A stretch of 64,000 nucleotides of DNA, from NCBI GenBank assembly GCA_963834945.1, contig CAWIDT010000004.1, positions 124,001-188,000 of the forward strand. The letters run 5' to 3'. Shown here in pieces: positions 40,896 through 50,700 of this stretch. Position numbers and translations under genes: made by a program. Below the pieces are notes generated by a model. The model did no database searches, was not told the DNA's origin, and worked only from the letters and a program-made list of their open reading frames with translations. Origin of the DNA: R-RK-3 sp963834945. Lineage in GTDB: Bacteria; Pseudomonadota; Alphaproteobacteria; Rhizobiales; Rhodomicrobiaceae. Each line of letters opens with the position of its first letter. Positions within the stretch are counted from its first letter, which is position 1.

Positions 40896-42287
40896 CTATC
40901 GCCGGTTCGAGGTGGTGCGCAAATCTACATTGAGACGGCTAAGGATCATTTCGGCGACCGCCTCGTAATTGCCGTCGAAATGATGACCGCCGGGGCGCTC
41001 GACGCGCGTGGCGTTGGCCAATTCAGGAAATACGCAAGCCGTGTCGCTTTCGTCCTTTTCGTCAACGCCGTAAAAGCACATGACTTTTTCTGGCGGCATC
41101 TTTGTCAGGAATGGACGCACATCCACGTCCTTCGAAGAGGACAGACCAAGCCAGCCCGTAACGGAAACCTCCAATTCGGCGGTGGGCTCCAGGCCGAGCA
41201 GTCCGATTACGACAGTGGCCTCTTGGGTCTGGGCGCTGAGGTCGGGCCAAGCCAGGGGAAGGACATCGGCGCCAAGCGAATAGCCGAGAAGCGCGGTTTT
41301 CTGAAGCTGCCATTTTTTCCGGTAATGCGTGACGATCCGGTCGAGGTCGGCGGCGATCTGCTTGGGCTCCTTATGGCTCCAGAAATACCGCAGCGAATCG
41401 ACGCCGATCACGCCGACATGCTGAGCCGCCATATATTCGCCGATCTGCTTATCGATATCGCGCCAGCCGCCATCGCCGGAAATGAAGACGGCTAACGCTT
41501 CTGGAGCGTTCGAAGCCGGCAGCTCGATCAAAGGAAGATCGGCCAAGGGGGCGGCAGGCCCGGAGCCGATGTCGAATACCGCATCGCTGGCGGCGGAAAA
41601 CAGCGCGTCCTCTCCGCCGCTCACGATCTCCAGCTTGCCGCCTTTATCGGGATCGGCAAACCCGGCCAATCTCGGCGCGGGCGCCGACATGTTGATCCAG
41701 GTCCACCGGCCCGGCATGTCCTTCATGGGCGCATATGAATAGACGCCGTCCGTGCGGCCGATATTCGGGGCGCCTGGGCAAAATGGCAGCTTGGTGGCGA
41801 GTTGCGGCTCAAAACCGATGCTCACCGCTCCGGCTGCCGTATTGTCCGGCGCTTGAGCGAGTGCGAGGTAAGCGAGCGCTCCCCCTTCGCCGGCGCCGAG
41901 AAGGATCGGCCATCGCCAATTCGCCATGCCGAGCTGGCGCTCGGCGATACGGGTGAAATCTTCGATGTCGCCGAAGACGTAGTGACACTCGACATCATCG
42001 CTCGCCGCTTGCTTGGCGATGAGCGTGCTCAGATCGACGAGCGCCACCGCCGCGCCTTTGGCGACGAGTTTCTCCGCCTCTGCCGTCCGAACCGGAGTGA
42101 CCCCGTCCTTGCCGGAAACGAAAACGACGAACAGTTTGGGCTCATCTGCTGGCGCCAGAAGCGTAACGTCCCCGATCAGATCCGTGGAGATGGTCATGGT
42201 GCGGGGTGCCGCCGACGTAAAACCGTTACCGCAGCAAAGAGTAAGTCCCATGCAGGCGAGCATGAGCAACGCATGCGAGATCGGCAT
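40896..42287 (-). CDS. AcvB/VirJ-like alpha/beta hydrolase
   Basis: A 463-residue periplasmic protein with a signal peptide (MPISHALLMLACMGLTLCCG). It has two related domains, as in AcvB: an N-terminal one (residues about 30-220) with GAGEGGALAYLALAQ, and a C-terminal one with VFISGDGGWRDIDKQIGEYM, GVIGVDSLRYFWSHKEPKQI, the nucleophile region ALLGYSLGADVLPL and the terminal His in PGGHHFDGNYEAVA. AcvB of Agrobacterium hydrolyses lysyl-phosphatidylglycerol in the periplasm and is usually beside lpiA (lysyl-PG synthase); no lpiA is seen here. A small membrane protein gene lies directly upstream. Confidence 0.85.
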   Translation of the reverse strand: MPISHALLMLACMGLTLCCGNGFTSAAPRTMTISTDLIGDVTLLAPADEPKLFVVFVSGKDGVTPVRTAEAEKLVAKGAAVALVDLSTLIAKQAASDDVECHYVFGDIEDFTRIAERQLGMANWRWPILLGAGEGGALAYLALAQAPDNTAAGAVSIGFEPQLATKLPFCPGAPNIGRTDGVYSYAPMKDMPGRWTWINMSAPAPRLAGFADPDKGGKLEIVSGGEDALFSAASDAVFDIGSGPAAPLADLPLIELPASNAPEALAVFISGDGGWRDIDKQIGEYMAAQHVGVIGVDSLRYFWSHKEPKQIAADLDRIVTHYRKKWQLQKTALLGYSLGADVLPLAWPDLSAQTQEATVVIGLLGLEPTAELEVSVTGWLGLSSSKDVDVRPFLTKMPPEKVMCFYGVDEKDESDTACVFPELANATRVERPGGHHFDGNYEAVAEMILSRLNVDLRTTSNRR

Positions 42288-42335
42288 TTGAGGTCCTTTG
42301 GTTTTCCGCGGGCCGTGACCGCGGCACCTTCCAGC

Positions 42336-42788
42336 TCAGTATGCTGACTGGTCGATCCCGAAGGTACGGCGATTGATAACGAAGCGGATCCAGAGCGTCA
42401 GCAGAAATTCTGAAAGTCCGGCGACCAATAGCGCCAGCAGGCTCATCGCCTGAAACAGCGACAGATTAAGATGGCCAAGCATCCATTCGACGCCGGTCAC
42501 GCTCGCCGCGATCACCGGCAAGACGGCGACGACGGAATCGACAACGCCAAGCGCTCTGATCCGCGTCGCCGATATGAGCAGGAAAATAATCTGTACCAGC
42601 ACATAAAGAAATGCCAGCCAGACCGGGATCGTCCAGGCAGGGCTGAATGTTGGCTGATAGCTTGGCGCAGCCCAAATGGCGCCGGTAGCAAACGCTGTGC
42701 CGAGCACGCAAATCAGAATGCTGAACCATTCTTCCGTATGCGCGGCGCGCGAGGCCTGCGGCATGGGCAGGCGATCTCCAAGACTCAT
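42336..42788 (-). CDS. small membrane protein upstream of acvB-like gene
   Basis: 150 residues from the ATG at 42788. Four hydrophobic segments are seen: WFSILICVLGTAFATGAIWA, WTIPVWLAFLYVLVQIIFLL, ALGVVDSVVAVLPVIAASVT and FQAMSLLALLVAGLSEFLLT, then an Arg-rich end. It precedes the acvB-like gene by 48 bp on the same strand, so they may be co-transcribed. No family is recognised. Confidence 0.65.
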   Translation of the reverse strand: MSLGDRLPMPQASRAAHTEEWFSILICVLGTAFATGAIWAAPSYQPTFSPAWTIPVWLAFLYVLVQIIFLLISATRIRALGVVDSVVAVLPVIAASVTGVEWMLGHLNLSLFQAMSLLALLVAGLSEFLLTLWIRFVINRRTFGIDQSAY

Positions 42789-42936
42789 GACTTTCACCTT
42801 CAAGAAACATTCGGCCAAATGTGGCAACGTGCCATTCACGCAATTCTATGCCGACGTCACTGCTGCACCACCTTATGCGCTGTAGAATGAATGCATATGA
42901 GCTACTGTGACGGCACTGTTATGCTTATCGCGATTA

Positions 42937-43554
42937 TCAGCTCTCGGTCGGCCCGGACCAGCCTGGAAGATAGCTTGCCTCCTCCGAACGTGCCAGCGCG
43001 AGGGCATTCGCCAATGCCGCTTCGAAGTCTTTTACGATGACATGTCGCGAAATACGGCGTCGCAGGAAATCGGCCCAAAGAAACTCGGAGAATGGCGTTA
43101 CATCCTTGGCAAATCCGCCGCTCCGCCGCAGCTCGCCGGCAAGTGAGCGATAGGGGTCGTCTTCGAGGTCTGCGATCCGCTTCGGGATATCTTTGACGCT
43201 CTGCCGCACACCGCTGGAATCATAAGGATGCACCCAGCTCTTGTGCTCGCAGACAGTCCAAAAAGCCTTACTGTCCAAAGCGGAGAGGTCCGAAACCACA
43301 TTGACCAGCACTTCGTCGACGCCTTCTTCTTGAAGTGCGCGCGACAGGTGATGATGATCAATGACAAAGAAGCGATGCTTCGGCCCTTTCAAGACAGGGA
43401 TCATATGGCGGCCGAGGAACTCGCGCGCATCTGTGCCGTGCTTCTCACGCCACAGGCGGCGCTTGGCATCGACCTCACGAAAGCCGACCGTGATCTGGGT
43501 CGGCCGAAGTTCGCTGATGCGGACGGGATTGAGCATCGGTTCGCGTGTCGTCAT
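42937..43554 (-). CDS. ParB-like nuclease family protein (ParBc_2)
   Basis: 205 residues. It opens with NPVRISELRPTQITVGFREV, then EKHGTDAREFLGRHMIPVLK, and the characteristic FFVIDHHHLSRALQEEGVDE. This is the short ParBc_2 (PF08857-type) family, related to the N-terminal domain of ParB and sulfiredoxin, which binds and hydrolyses nucleotides. There is no helix-turn-helix, so it is not a partition protein. Role unknown. Confidence 0.8.
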   Translation of the reverse strand: MTTREPMLNPVRISELRPTQITVGFREVDAKRRLWREKHGTDAREFLGRHMIPVLKGPKHRFFVIDHHHLSRALQEEGVDEVLVNVVSDLSALDSKAFWTVCEHKSWVHPYDSSGVRQSVKDIPKRIADLEDDPYRSLAGELRRSGGFAKDVTPFSEFLWADFLRRRISRHVIVKDFEAALANALALARSEEASYLPGWSGPTES

Positions 43555-43878
43555 CGAGCGTTACTCGTATCACTTCGAAGCCATCGCTCCGCGAGGGCGA
43601 TCACCTTGCCCGCCGAATGCTGGTCGGAATTTCCACCAGGCAATTCAATGGCAAGCACCTTGGCGACCGTCCTTCATTGCGCCAGACAGGTCAAGCCCGA
43701 ACCTATGCGCGGGCCAGCCGTGACTATATCTCGCCCATGTCTCTCGGTTGGAGAGTTGCAAGTGGGTTCGGCGAGGGAGCCATTGACGCAAAGCGTTTGA
43801 CCTGGAAAACGTAATCCATATGCCGCCATCGGACGTTTCCCGCCGTCATTGGCTTCTTTCGCCCGCAAGGAGGGTGCG
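43555..43878. other. gene-free stretch
   Basis: Divergent interval between the ParB-like gene and the lipase-like gene. No reading frame with family features, repeat or clear promoter was recognised. Confidence 0.35.
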
Positions 43879-45054
43879 TTGCGTCTTGCGATCTATGTCT
43901 GTTGCACCTTGGCCGCCGTCCTCTATCTTCAATGTCTGAACGTCTGGGCCGAGGGAGACTTCGAAGATGTGTCGCGCGCGGAATTGTTGCGCGCAAAGCC
44001 GGGCGGGATTCTCCGCGTATCGCCCCTGTTGGGCGGCTCAACTGACGGCGGGAAGGGGTATCGTCTGCTGTACCGCTCCGCCGGAGCGGAGGGCGAGCCG
44101 ATAGCCGTGTCAGGTTCGATCTTCATCCCTTCGGGGCCGGTGCCCAAAGCCGGTCGGGACGTCGTCGCCTGGGCGCATCCGACATCCGGTGTCGTCGACC
44201 GCTGCGCTCCCAGCGCTCAGCCGGACGCGCCCGGACTGATCTCCGGCCTTGCCGACATGCTCGCGCGGGGCTTCGTGGTCGTGGCGACGGATTATGAGGG
44301 CCTCGGCACGCCGGGAGAGCATCCCTATCTCGTCGGTCCGAGCGAAGCGCACGCGGTTCTGGATAGTGTGCGCGCCGCGCGCGCGCTGAGCGACGCAGCT
44401 GCGACGGATCGGTTCGCCGTGTGGGGGCATTCGCAGGGCGGACACGCCGCTTTGTTCACCGCCGAACTGGCTGCCCGATACGCCCCGGAGCTGAATTTGG
44501 TCGGGATCGCAGTCGCCGCGCCGGCGACCGACCTGACGGCCCTGTTCGAGGCCGACCGCGACACGGCGAGCGGCCGGAGCCTGACGGCGATGGCGCTTTA
44601 TTCCTGGTCGAGAGTCTACAATCTGCCGCTGCAAGGGATCGTCGAGCCGAACGTGCTCCCCGGTCTGGACCGGCTTGCCAATGATTGCATCGAGTCGATT
44701 TCAGACTTCATCAAGGAAGAGCGCGACGAAAAGCCCCTTGAGGCCGGACTGCTTTTGGCCGATCCGACAACCATCGAGCCGTGGAAATCGATCATGGTAA
44801 AGAATACGCCGCATGCTGATGAAATCCACGTCCCCGTGTTTGTCGCTCAAGGAACCAGCGACAAGGTCGTGCGGCCACGGATTACCCGCAGCTTTGTCCA
44901 ACGGCTATGCGCAAGCGGCGTCCCTGTGACATATGACGCGCTGGAAGGCGGAACGCATCTTTTCGCCGCGATGAACAGCGCGCCTGCGGCGGTTCGCTGG
45001 ATTGCGGACCGCTTCAGGCGGGAGCCAGCGCCAAACAACTGCGCAGGCCTTTAA
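43879..45054 (+). CDS. secreted lipase-like alpha/beta hydrolase
   Basis: About 391 residues from a TTG at 43879, chosen because AAGGAGGG lies directly upstream; an earlier TTG at 43849 is the alternative. It has a signal peptide (LRLAIYVCCTLAAVLYLQCL, then NVWAEGD). The hydrolase domain has the nucleophile elbow FAVWGHSQGGHAALFTAELA, an oxyanion region VVAWAHPTSGVVDRCAPS, the Asp in FVAQGTSDKVVRP and the His in ALEGGTHLF. This is the secretory-lipase (LIP) family layout. Substrate unknown. A RIME-like repeat begins three bases after the stop. Confidence 0.85.
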   Translation: MRLAIYVCCTLAAVLYLQCLNVWAEGDFEDVSRAELLRAKPGGILRVSPLLGGSTDGGKGYRLLYRSAGAEGEPIAVSGSIFIPSGPVPKAGRDVVAWAHPTSGVVDRCAPSAQPDAPGLISGLADMLARGFVVVATDYEGLGTPGEHPYLVGPSEAHAVLDSVRAARALSDAAATDRFAVWGHSQGGHAALFTAELAARYAPELNLVGIAVAAPATDLTALFEADRDTASGRSLTAMALYSWSRVYNLPLQGIVEPNVLPGLDRLANDCIESISDFIKEERDEKPLEAGLLLADPTTIEPWKSIMVKNTPHADEIHVPVFVAQGTSDKVVRPRITRSFVQRLCASGVPVTYDALEGGTHLFAAMNSAPAAVRWIADRFRREPAPNNCAGL

Positions 45055-45056
45055 AG

Positions 45057-45167
45057 CAGGATCGGGAAAAGCATGTCCCCGCGCAGGCGCATAGTGGACG
45101 GACGCCGGTTTGCGCCCGGAACATGCGACAAAACAAAGGACAGAGCCGCGCTCCGAAAAGCCTCTAG
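45057..45167 (-). repeat. RIME-like repeat, copy F
   Basis: AGGATCGGGAAAAGCATGTC, then TAGTGGACGGACGCCGGTTT, ATGCGACAAAACAAAGGACA and GAGCCGCGCTCCGAAAAGCC, then TCTAG. Its reverse complement follows copy B in ureF. The final CTAG gives the stop codon of the minus-strand gene ending at 45164. Confidence 0.75.
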
Positions 45168-45592
45168 CTTTGGTATTGCGCCGGCATTTGAGGGTTTTGG
45201 GCCGGGTTGGTATTGTGCTTGGACATCCGGTTAATCAGCGTCCCGTCGACCAAAGGCTGAAGATCGGCTTCCAGAGCGTCGGCGGCGCCTTCGGCATAAA
45301 CTTCGGCGCCGCCGATATAGACTGTGAAGGATTCCAGATATTTAGCCTTCTTGACCGGATCTTCGACGGTTACCTTCGTCCATCGATAGAGCGGATAGTG
45401 CTCGGTGCCGCGATCCTCGGCCTCAGTGAGATAGTCCATAAAGGCGTCGAATTGACATTTTATCGTCGCGTCATGCTTGGCTAAGACGCGCGCAAGCGGC
45501 TTGAGAGCCTGATTGTTGAGATCATTGCGCGCCATCTGTGCGAGAGTGCCGGCGAGATAGATCCGGATCTGATATTGCCAAGCTTCACTCAT
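45164..45592 (-). CDS. hypothetical protein
   Basis: 142 residues, soluble. It begins MSEAWQYQIRIYLAGTLAQM and continues ARNDLNNQALKPLARVLAKH, then FDAFMDYLTEAEDRG, HYPLYRWTKVTVEDPVKKAK and SFTVYIGGAEVYAEGAADAL. The end is Gln/Asn/Pro-rich. No known family is recognised; the composition is that of a normal expressed protein. The stop lies in RIME-like copy F, so the native 3' end may have been altered. Confidence 0.65.
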   Translation of the reverse strand: MSEAWQYQIRIYLAGTLAQMARNDLNNQALKPLARVLAKHDATIKCQFDAFMDYLTEAEDRGTEHYPLYRWTKVTVEDPVKKAKYLESFTVYIGGAEVYAEGAADALEADLQPLVDGTLINRMSKHNTNPAQNPQMPAQYQS

Positions 45593-45856
45593 ATCTCTCT
45601 CCGTGATCTCCGGCGCTGTTCGGCCAAGCCTCCGCTAGATATCCCGGATCAGGTTGGCCCCATTATGTTCATCTGCCCTGCCGGCCGGCGGGCCTCGCCG
45701 ATCGAGAGCGCGTAACCAGCATTTCGCGGGATGGATGCCGCCACGGCGGCGGCTTGTCGCTGTGAAGCATCCGCCACCGCATCATCTCGGACATTCTCTT
45801 CGTGACGCAACTCTCGAACCGCCGCACTTACGCGTTTGCAGCGGTGTCCTATCCGG

Positions 45857-46480
45857 TCACATCTTTGATGGGTTGGAGATAGACCTCGGTCCGCTGACAT
45901 ACATGCTGCCCAACTCGAAGAACCGACATTCGCGATCGACTTCCCGGGTCAAGCCGATGCGTCGACTGCTGCCGATGGTCCCGACCGACCGGACGGCCGT
46001 GCCAAGCCACAGAGGTCCGGCGGCACATAGATCGATGCCGTCACAACGCCTGTCGATATTCATGGCTTTTGCCAGGCGCCCGGGACCGCGGGCTACCTCT
46101 CCAATGCGGGTCGTATTGCGAAAGCGCATCATCGTGTCGATCCCTTCGAGAGGTTCCAAGGCACGCAGAAGCACGCCGGCTCCGATGCCCGGTTCCTCAC
46201 TGGCAACGTTCATCATGAACGACGAGCCGTAGGTAAAATAGACGTAGCTATAGCCGGGAGCGAGAAATAGGGACTGATTGCCTCGCGTCTTGCCTCGAAA
46301 AGCGTGGCCGGCGGCATCGCCGGGCGGATAGCCTTCGGTTTCGACGATGCGGCCACTTAGCCTGCCTGCGGGCAAGTCATGGACGAGCGTCTTGCCAATA
46401 AGATATTGCGCAAGTTCGATAGTATCCACGGGCAGGTCTTGCCGGCGAAGCCGCTTAACGGTGGAACGAGAATGGCTCAC
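45857..46480 (-). CDS. DNA-3-methyladenine glycosylase (AAG/MPG family)
   Basis: 207 residues from a GTG at 46480 with GAGGTG upstream; a TTG at 46573 would add 31 residues. The enzyme flips out and excises alkylated purines. Family motifs: ELAQYLIGKTLVHDL, GRIVETEGYPPGDAAGHAFR with the catalytic Glu and Tyr, GKTRGNQSLFLAPGYSYVYF, TYGSSFMMNV, GVLLRALEPLEG and RGPGRLAKAMNI. It is of normal length. It is a single-gene unit. Confidence 0.92.
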   Translation of the reverse strand: MSHSRSTVKRLRRQDLPVDTIELAQYLIGKTLVHDLPAGRLSGRIVETEGYPPGDAAGHAFRGKTRGNQSLFLAPGYSYVYFTYGSSFMMNVASEEPGIGAGVLLRALEPLEGIDTMMRFRNTTRIGEVARGPGRLAKAMNIDRRCDGIDLCAAGPLWLGTAVRSVGTIGSSRRIGLTREVDRECRFFELGSMYVSGPRSISNPSKM

Positions 46481-46795
46481 GGCGGCACCTCGGGCTTCGG
46501 GGGCGTTCTCGGTTCGTGAGCGGAGGCTCCGCCGAAATAGCCACCCACCACGCAATCGCTCCGGCTTGGTCAATCACGCCCATCACTACCGCGATGTTGG
46601 CCGCCCGCTCCTGACGGATCATGAGGAGCGGTGCGTGTCAGACTATCGCCGATGAAACCGAGATCGCCGTTGAAGCCGCGCCCCCCGATTTAAGCAGAAA
46701 TCTCCGCAGTAAATTCCGGAATTTTTTGCGGGAAAGAACGCGGTTGCAAGCAGTTGACGAGAGCGTATGCTCTCAATCCGCGGATGAATTGATCC
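46481..46795. other. gene-free stretch upstream of the peptide transporter operon
   Basis: Divergent interval between the glycosylase and the opp-like operon. It contains TTTAAGCAGAAATCTCCG and a GGAATTTTTTGCGGGAAA segment near 46718, where the operon promoter could lie. No recognisable gene. Confidence 0.35.
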
Positions 46796-47825
<1,030 letters not shown>

Positions 47826-47833
<8 letters not shown>

Positions 47834-48845
47834 AGCCGCAAGCGCCGATCCCGCGAGAAACATGCGCACCGGCGGCGACGTGCTTCTTGGTGTCCACGCC
47901 CTCAGCATGCATTTCCCGATCTACAAGGGAATTCTCCGCCGGAAAGTCGGCGCCATCCGGGCTGTGGACGGCATCAGCTTCGACATTGTCCGCGGTGAGA
48001 CGCTTGGCCTCGTCGGCGAGAGCGGTTGCGGCAAGTCGACCGTTGGCCGCACCATCCTGCGCCTTTACGATCCGACCGGCGGCCGCATCGTCTTCGACGG
48101 CATCGATATTACCGGGCTGGAGGGCGAGGTGCTGCGCCGCATGCGTCCGCGCATGCAGATGATCTTTCAGGACCCGCAGGCTTGCCTCAATCCTCGCATG
48201 ACGGTCGCCTCGATCGTCGCCGAGCCGCTCGATGAGCATGGGACCGTCAAGGGCCGTCAGAAGCGCGAGCGGGTCCGTGATCTGCTTGGGGCGGTCGGCC
48301 TGAACCCGAAATTCGCCGACCGCTACCCGCATGAATTCTCCGGGGGCCAGCGGCAGCGCATCGGCATCGCCCGCGCCCTGGCGCTCAATCCGGATTTCAT
48401 CGTCTGCGACGAGCCGATCGCCGCGCTCGACGTTTCGATCCAGGCACAGGTGGTGAATCTCCTGCAGGATCTGCAGGGCCAGTTGGGCCTGACCTATCTA
48501 TTCATCAGCCATGATCTGTCTATGGTCCGGCACCTCGCCGACCGCGTCGCGGTGATGTATCTCGGCAAGATCGTGGAGCTGGCGCCGCGCGAGCCACTCT
48601 ACGCCGAACCTTTGCACCCCTATACGCAGGCGCTGCTGTCGGCGGTGCCTATTCCCAGCCCTCGTCTTGAGCGCAAGCGTGAGCGCATCATCCTCACGGG
48701 TGACGTGCCAAGTCCCGCCAATCCGCCGTCGGGATGCCGTTTCCGGACGCGCTGCCCTGTCGCCTTCGAGCGCTGCGCGGCCGAGGAACCCGCATGGCGC
48801 GAGGTGGCCGGGAACCGCTGGGTTGCCTGCCACCGGGTGGACTAA
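47826..48845 (+). CDS. oligopeptide ABC transporter ATP-binding protein (OppF-like)
   Basis: 339 residues from the ATG at 47826. Walker A GESGCGKSTVGRTILRL, Q-loop MIFQDPQACLNPRM, the signature FSGGQRQRIGIARALALNPD, Walker B FIVCDEPIAALDVS and FISHDLSMV. The C-terminal cysteine extension reads PSGCRFRTRCPVAFERCA. It pairs with the OppD-like ATPase; the start overlaps the previous stop. Confidence 0.93.
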
Positions 48846-48926
48846 TTAGAACTGCGTGAGCGGATGCGAAGACCATGCTCGCGCCAATCTGTTTCGTATT
48901 TCATCAAGGAAAGCGGGAGAATATCG

Positions 48927-50636
48927 ATGCGAAGAAGGACAATTATTTTCGTAGCAGCGGCGGCCGTGGCCGGCGCCGCGACGCCCGCGGTGGCGGAGCG
49001 CGGCACGGACGGCGAAGTCAAGATCATCTATTGGCAGGCGCCCTCCATTCTCAACCCTTATCTGTCGACCGGCATCAAGGACCAGGAGGCGGCGTCCATC
49101 GTCATCGAGCCGCTGGCCAGCTATGATGAGGACGGCAATATCGTGCCCAGGCTGGTGGTTGATGTGCCGACCCTCGAAAATGGCGGTATCGCAAAGGATC
49201 TCAAATCCGTCACCTGGAAACTCAAACCCGGCCTTGTCTGGTCGGACGGTACGCCGCTCACCGCCGAGGATGTGGTGTTCACGGCCCAATATTGCATGGC
49301 GCCGGGGGGAGGGTGTGCCCAGCTCTCCTCCTTCTCCGACATCGACAGGGTGGACGCCGTCGATCCCGCTACGGTGAAGATCAGCTTCAAGGTCGCGAAG
49401 CCTTACCCTTACTCGGTCTTCGTCGGCGGCGAGACGCCGATCCTTCAAAAAGCACAGTTCAAAGATTGTATGGGCGCCAAGGCTCCGTCCTGCACAGCGC
49501 AGAATTTCGGCCCCATCGGCACGGGACCGTTCAAAGTTACCGAGTTCCGCGCCAATGACAGCATCCGCTTCGCCGCCAATGATCAATATCGCGATCCGGC
49601 CAAGCCAGCCTTCGCCAGCATTTATATGAAGGGCGGCGGCGATCCGGCCTCGGCGGCGCGCGCGGTGCTGGAGACGGGCGAATTCGACTATGCCTGGAAT
49701 ACGCAGGTTGAGCCGGAGATTCTGGCGCAGATGGAGAAGGCCGGCAAGGGTAAGGTCATCGCCGCTTTCGGCAATCTGCTGGAGCGCGTGCACCTCAACT
49801 TCACCAACGCCCGCTCCGACGCCGGTGATAAGCGCTCGGTCTATGATGACGGCAAAAATCCGAATCCGGTGTTGAAGGACCCGGCGATGCGTCGCGCCCT
49901 GGCGCTGGCCATCGACCGCCAGATCCTCGTCGATACCGGCTATGGCAAGGCCGGCAAAGTGACCTGCAATATTGTCCCGGCGCCCGAGATCTATGTTTCG
50001 ACCAACAATGATTGGTGCAAAACCCCCGATATCGACAAGGCCAACAAAATTCTCGACGAGGCGGGCTGGAAAAAGGGCAGTGACGGCATCCGCGTCAAGG
50101 ACGGCGTGCGCGCGTCGCTCCTCTACCAAACCTCCACCAACTCGGTGCGCCAGGCGACACAGGCGCTGGTCAAGCAGATGTGGGGCGACATCGGCGTGGA
50201 AACGGAGCTGCGCAACATCTCCGGCTCCGTCTTCTTCGGTGCCGATCCGGCGAGCTCGGACACCAGCCAGAAGTTTTTCGCCGACGTCGAGGAATTCGCC
50301 TGGAACTATGTCGGCACCGACCCCGAGAGCGATCTTATCGATCAGATCTGCAAGCAGATTCCCGACCCGAAGACCAACTGGCTCGGCTCCAACTTTTCGC
50401 GGTACTGCAATCCGGACTATGACAAGCTGGCCGCCGAGTTGAGCCAGACCGGCGAACCGTCCGCGCGCACGGCGCTCATCAAGAAGATGAACGACATGCT
50501 CATCGAGGACGGCGTCATGATTCCGCTCATCCATCGCGGCCGCGTCTCCGCGATCAGCAACACGCTCGCCGGCCATCGCCACAATGCCTGGGATGTCGAG
50601 CTCTGGAACATCGCCGACTGGGCACGCAAGAAATAG
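48927..50636 (+). CDS. peptide ABC transporter substrate-binding protein
   Basis: A 569-residue family 5 solute-binding protein. Signal peptide MRRRTIIFVAAAAVAGAATP, then AVAERG. Typical blocks: VKIIYWQAPSILNPYLSTGI, VVFTAQYCM, GTGPFKVTEFRANDSIRFAA, RRALALAIDRQILVDTGYGK, and WKKGSDGIRVKDG. The ATG at 48927 follows AAGGAAAGCGGGAG; upstream codons lie in a region without support. It presumably binds an oligopeptide in the periplasm and passes it to the two permeases downstream. Confidence 0.92.
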   Translation: MRRRTIIFVAAAAVAGAATPAVAERGTDGEVKIIYWQAPSILNPYLSTGIKDQEAASIVIEPLASYDEDGNIVPRLVVDVPTLENGGIAKDLKSVTWKLKPGLVWSDGTPLTAEDVVFTAQYCMAPGGGCAQLSSFSDIDRVDAVDPATVKISFKVAKPYPYSVFVGGETPILQKAQFKDCMGAKAPSCTAQNFGPIGTGPFKVTEFRANDSIRFAANDQYRDPAKPAFASIYMKGGGDPASAARAVLETGEFDYAWNTQVEPEILAQMEKAGKGKVIAAFGNLLERVHLNFTNARSDAGDKRSVYDDGKNPNPVLKDPAMRRALALAIDRQILVDTGYGKAGKVTCNIVPAPEIYVSTNNDWCKTPDIDKANKILDEAGWKKGSDGIRVKDGVRASLLYQTSTNSVRQATQALVKQMWGDIGVETELRNISGSVFFGADPASSDTSQKFFADVEEFAWNYVGTDPESDLIDQICKQIPDPKTNWLGSNFSRYCNPDYDKLAAELSQTGEPSARTALIKKMNDMLIEDGVMIPLIHRGRVSAISNTLAGHRHNAWDVELWNIADWARKK

Positions 50637-50700
50637 GCCTCTCTATTCTCCGGCTTGCGCTCGCCGCGCGCAATGTTAGCGCGGCGGGCGAACTTCACCC

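Noticed and set aside
42937..43554. ParB-like protein considered as a plasmid or chromosome partition gene
   Set aside because: It is the short ParBc_2 type without a helix-turn-helix, and there is no parA or parS-like site nearby.
48846..50582. A 578-codon minus-strand open frame
   Set aside because: Antisense to the peptide-binding protein gene; no motifs.
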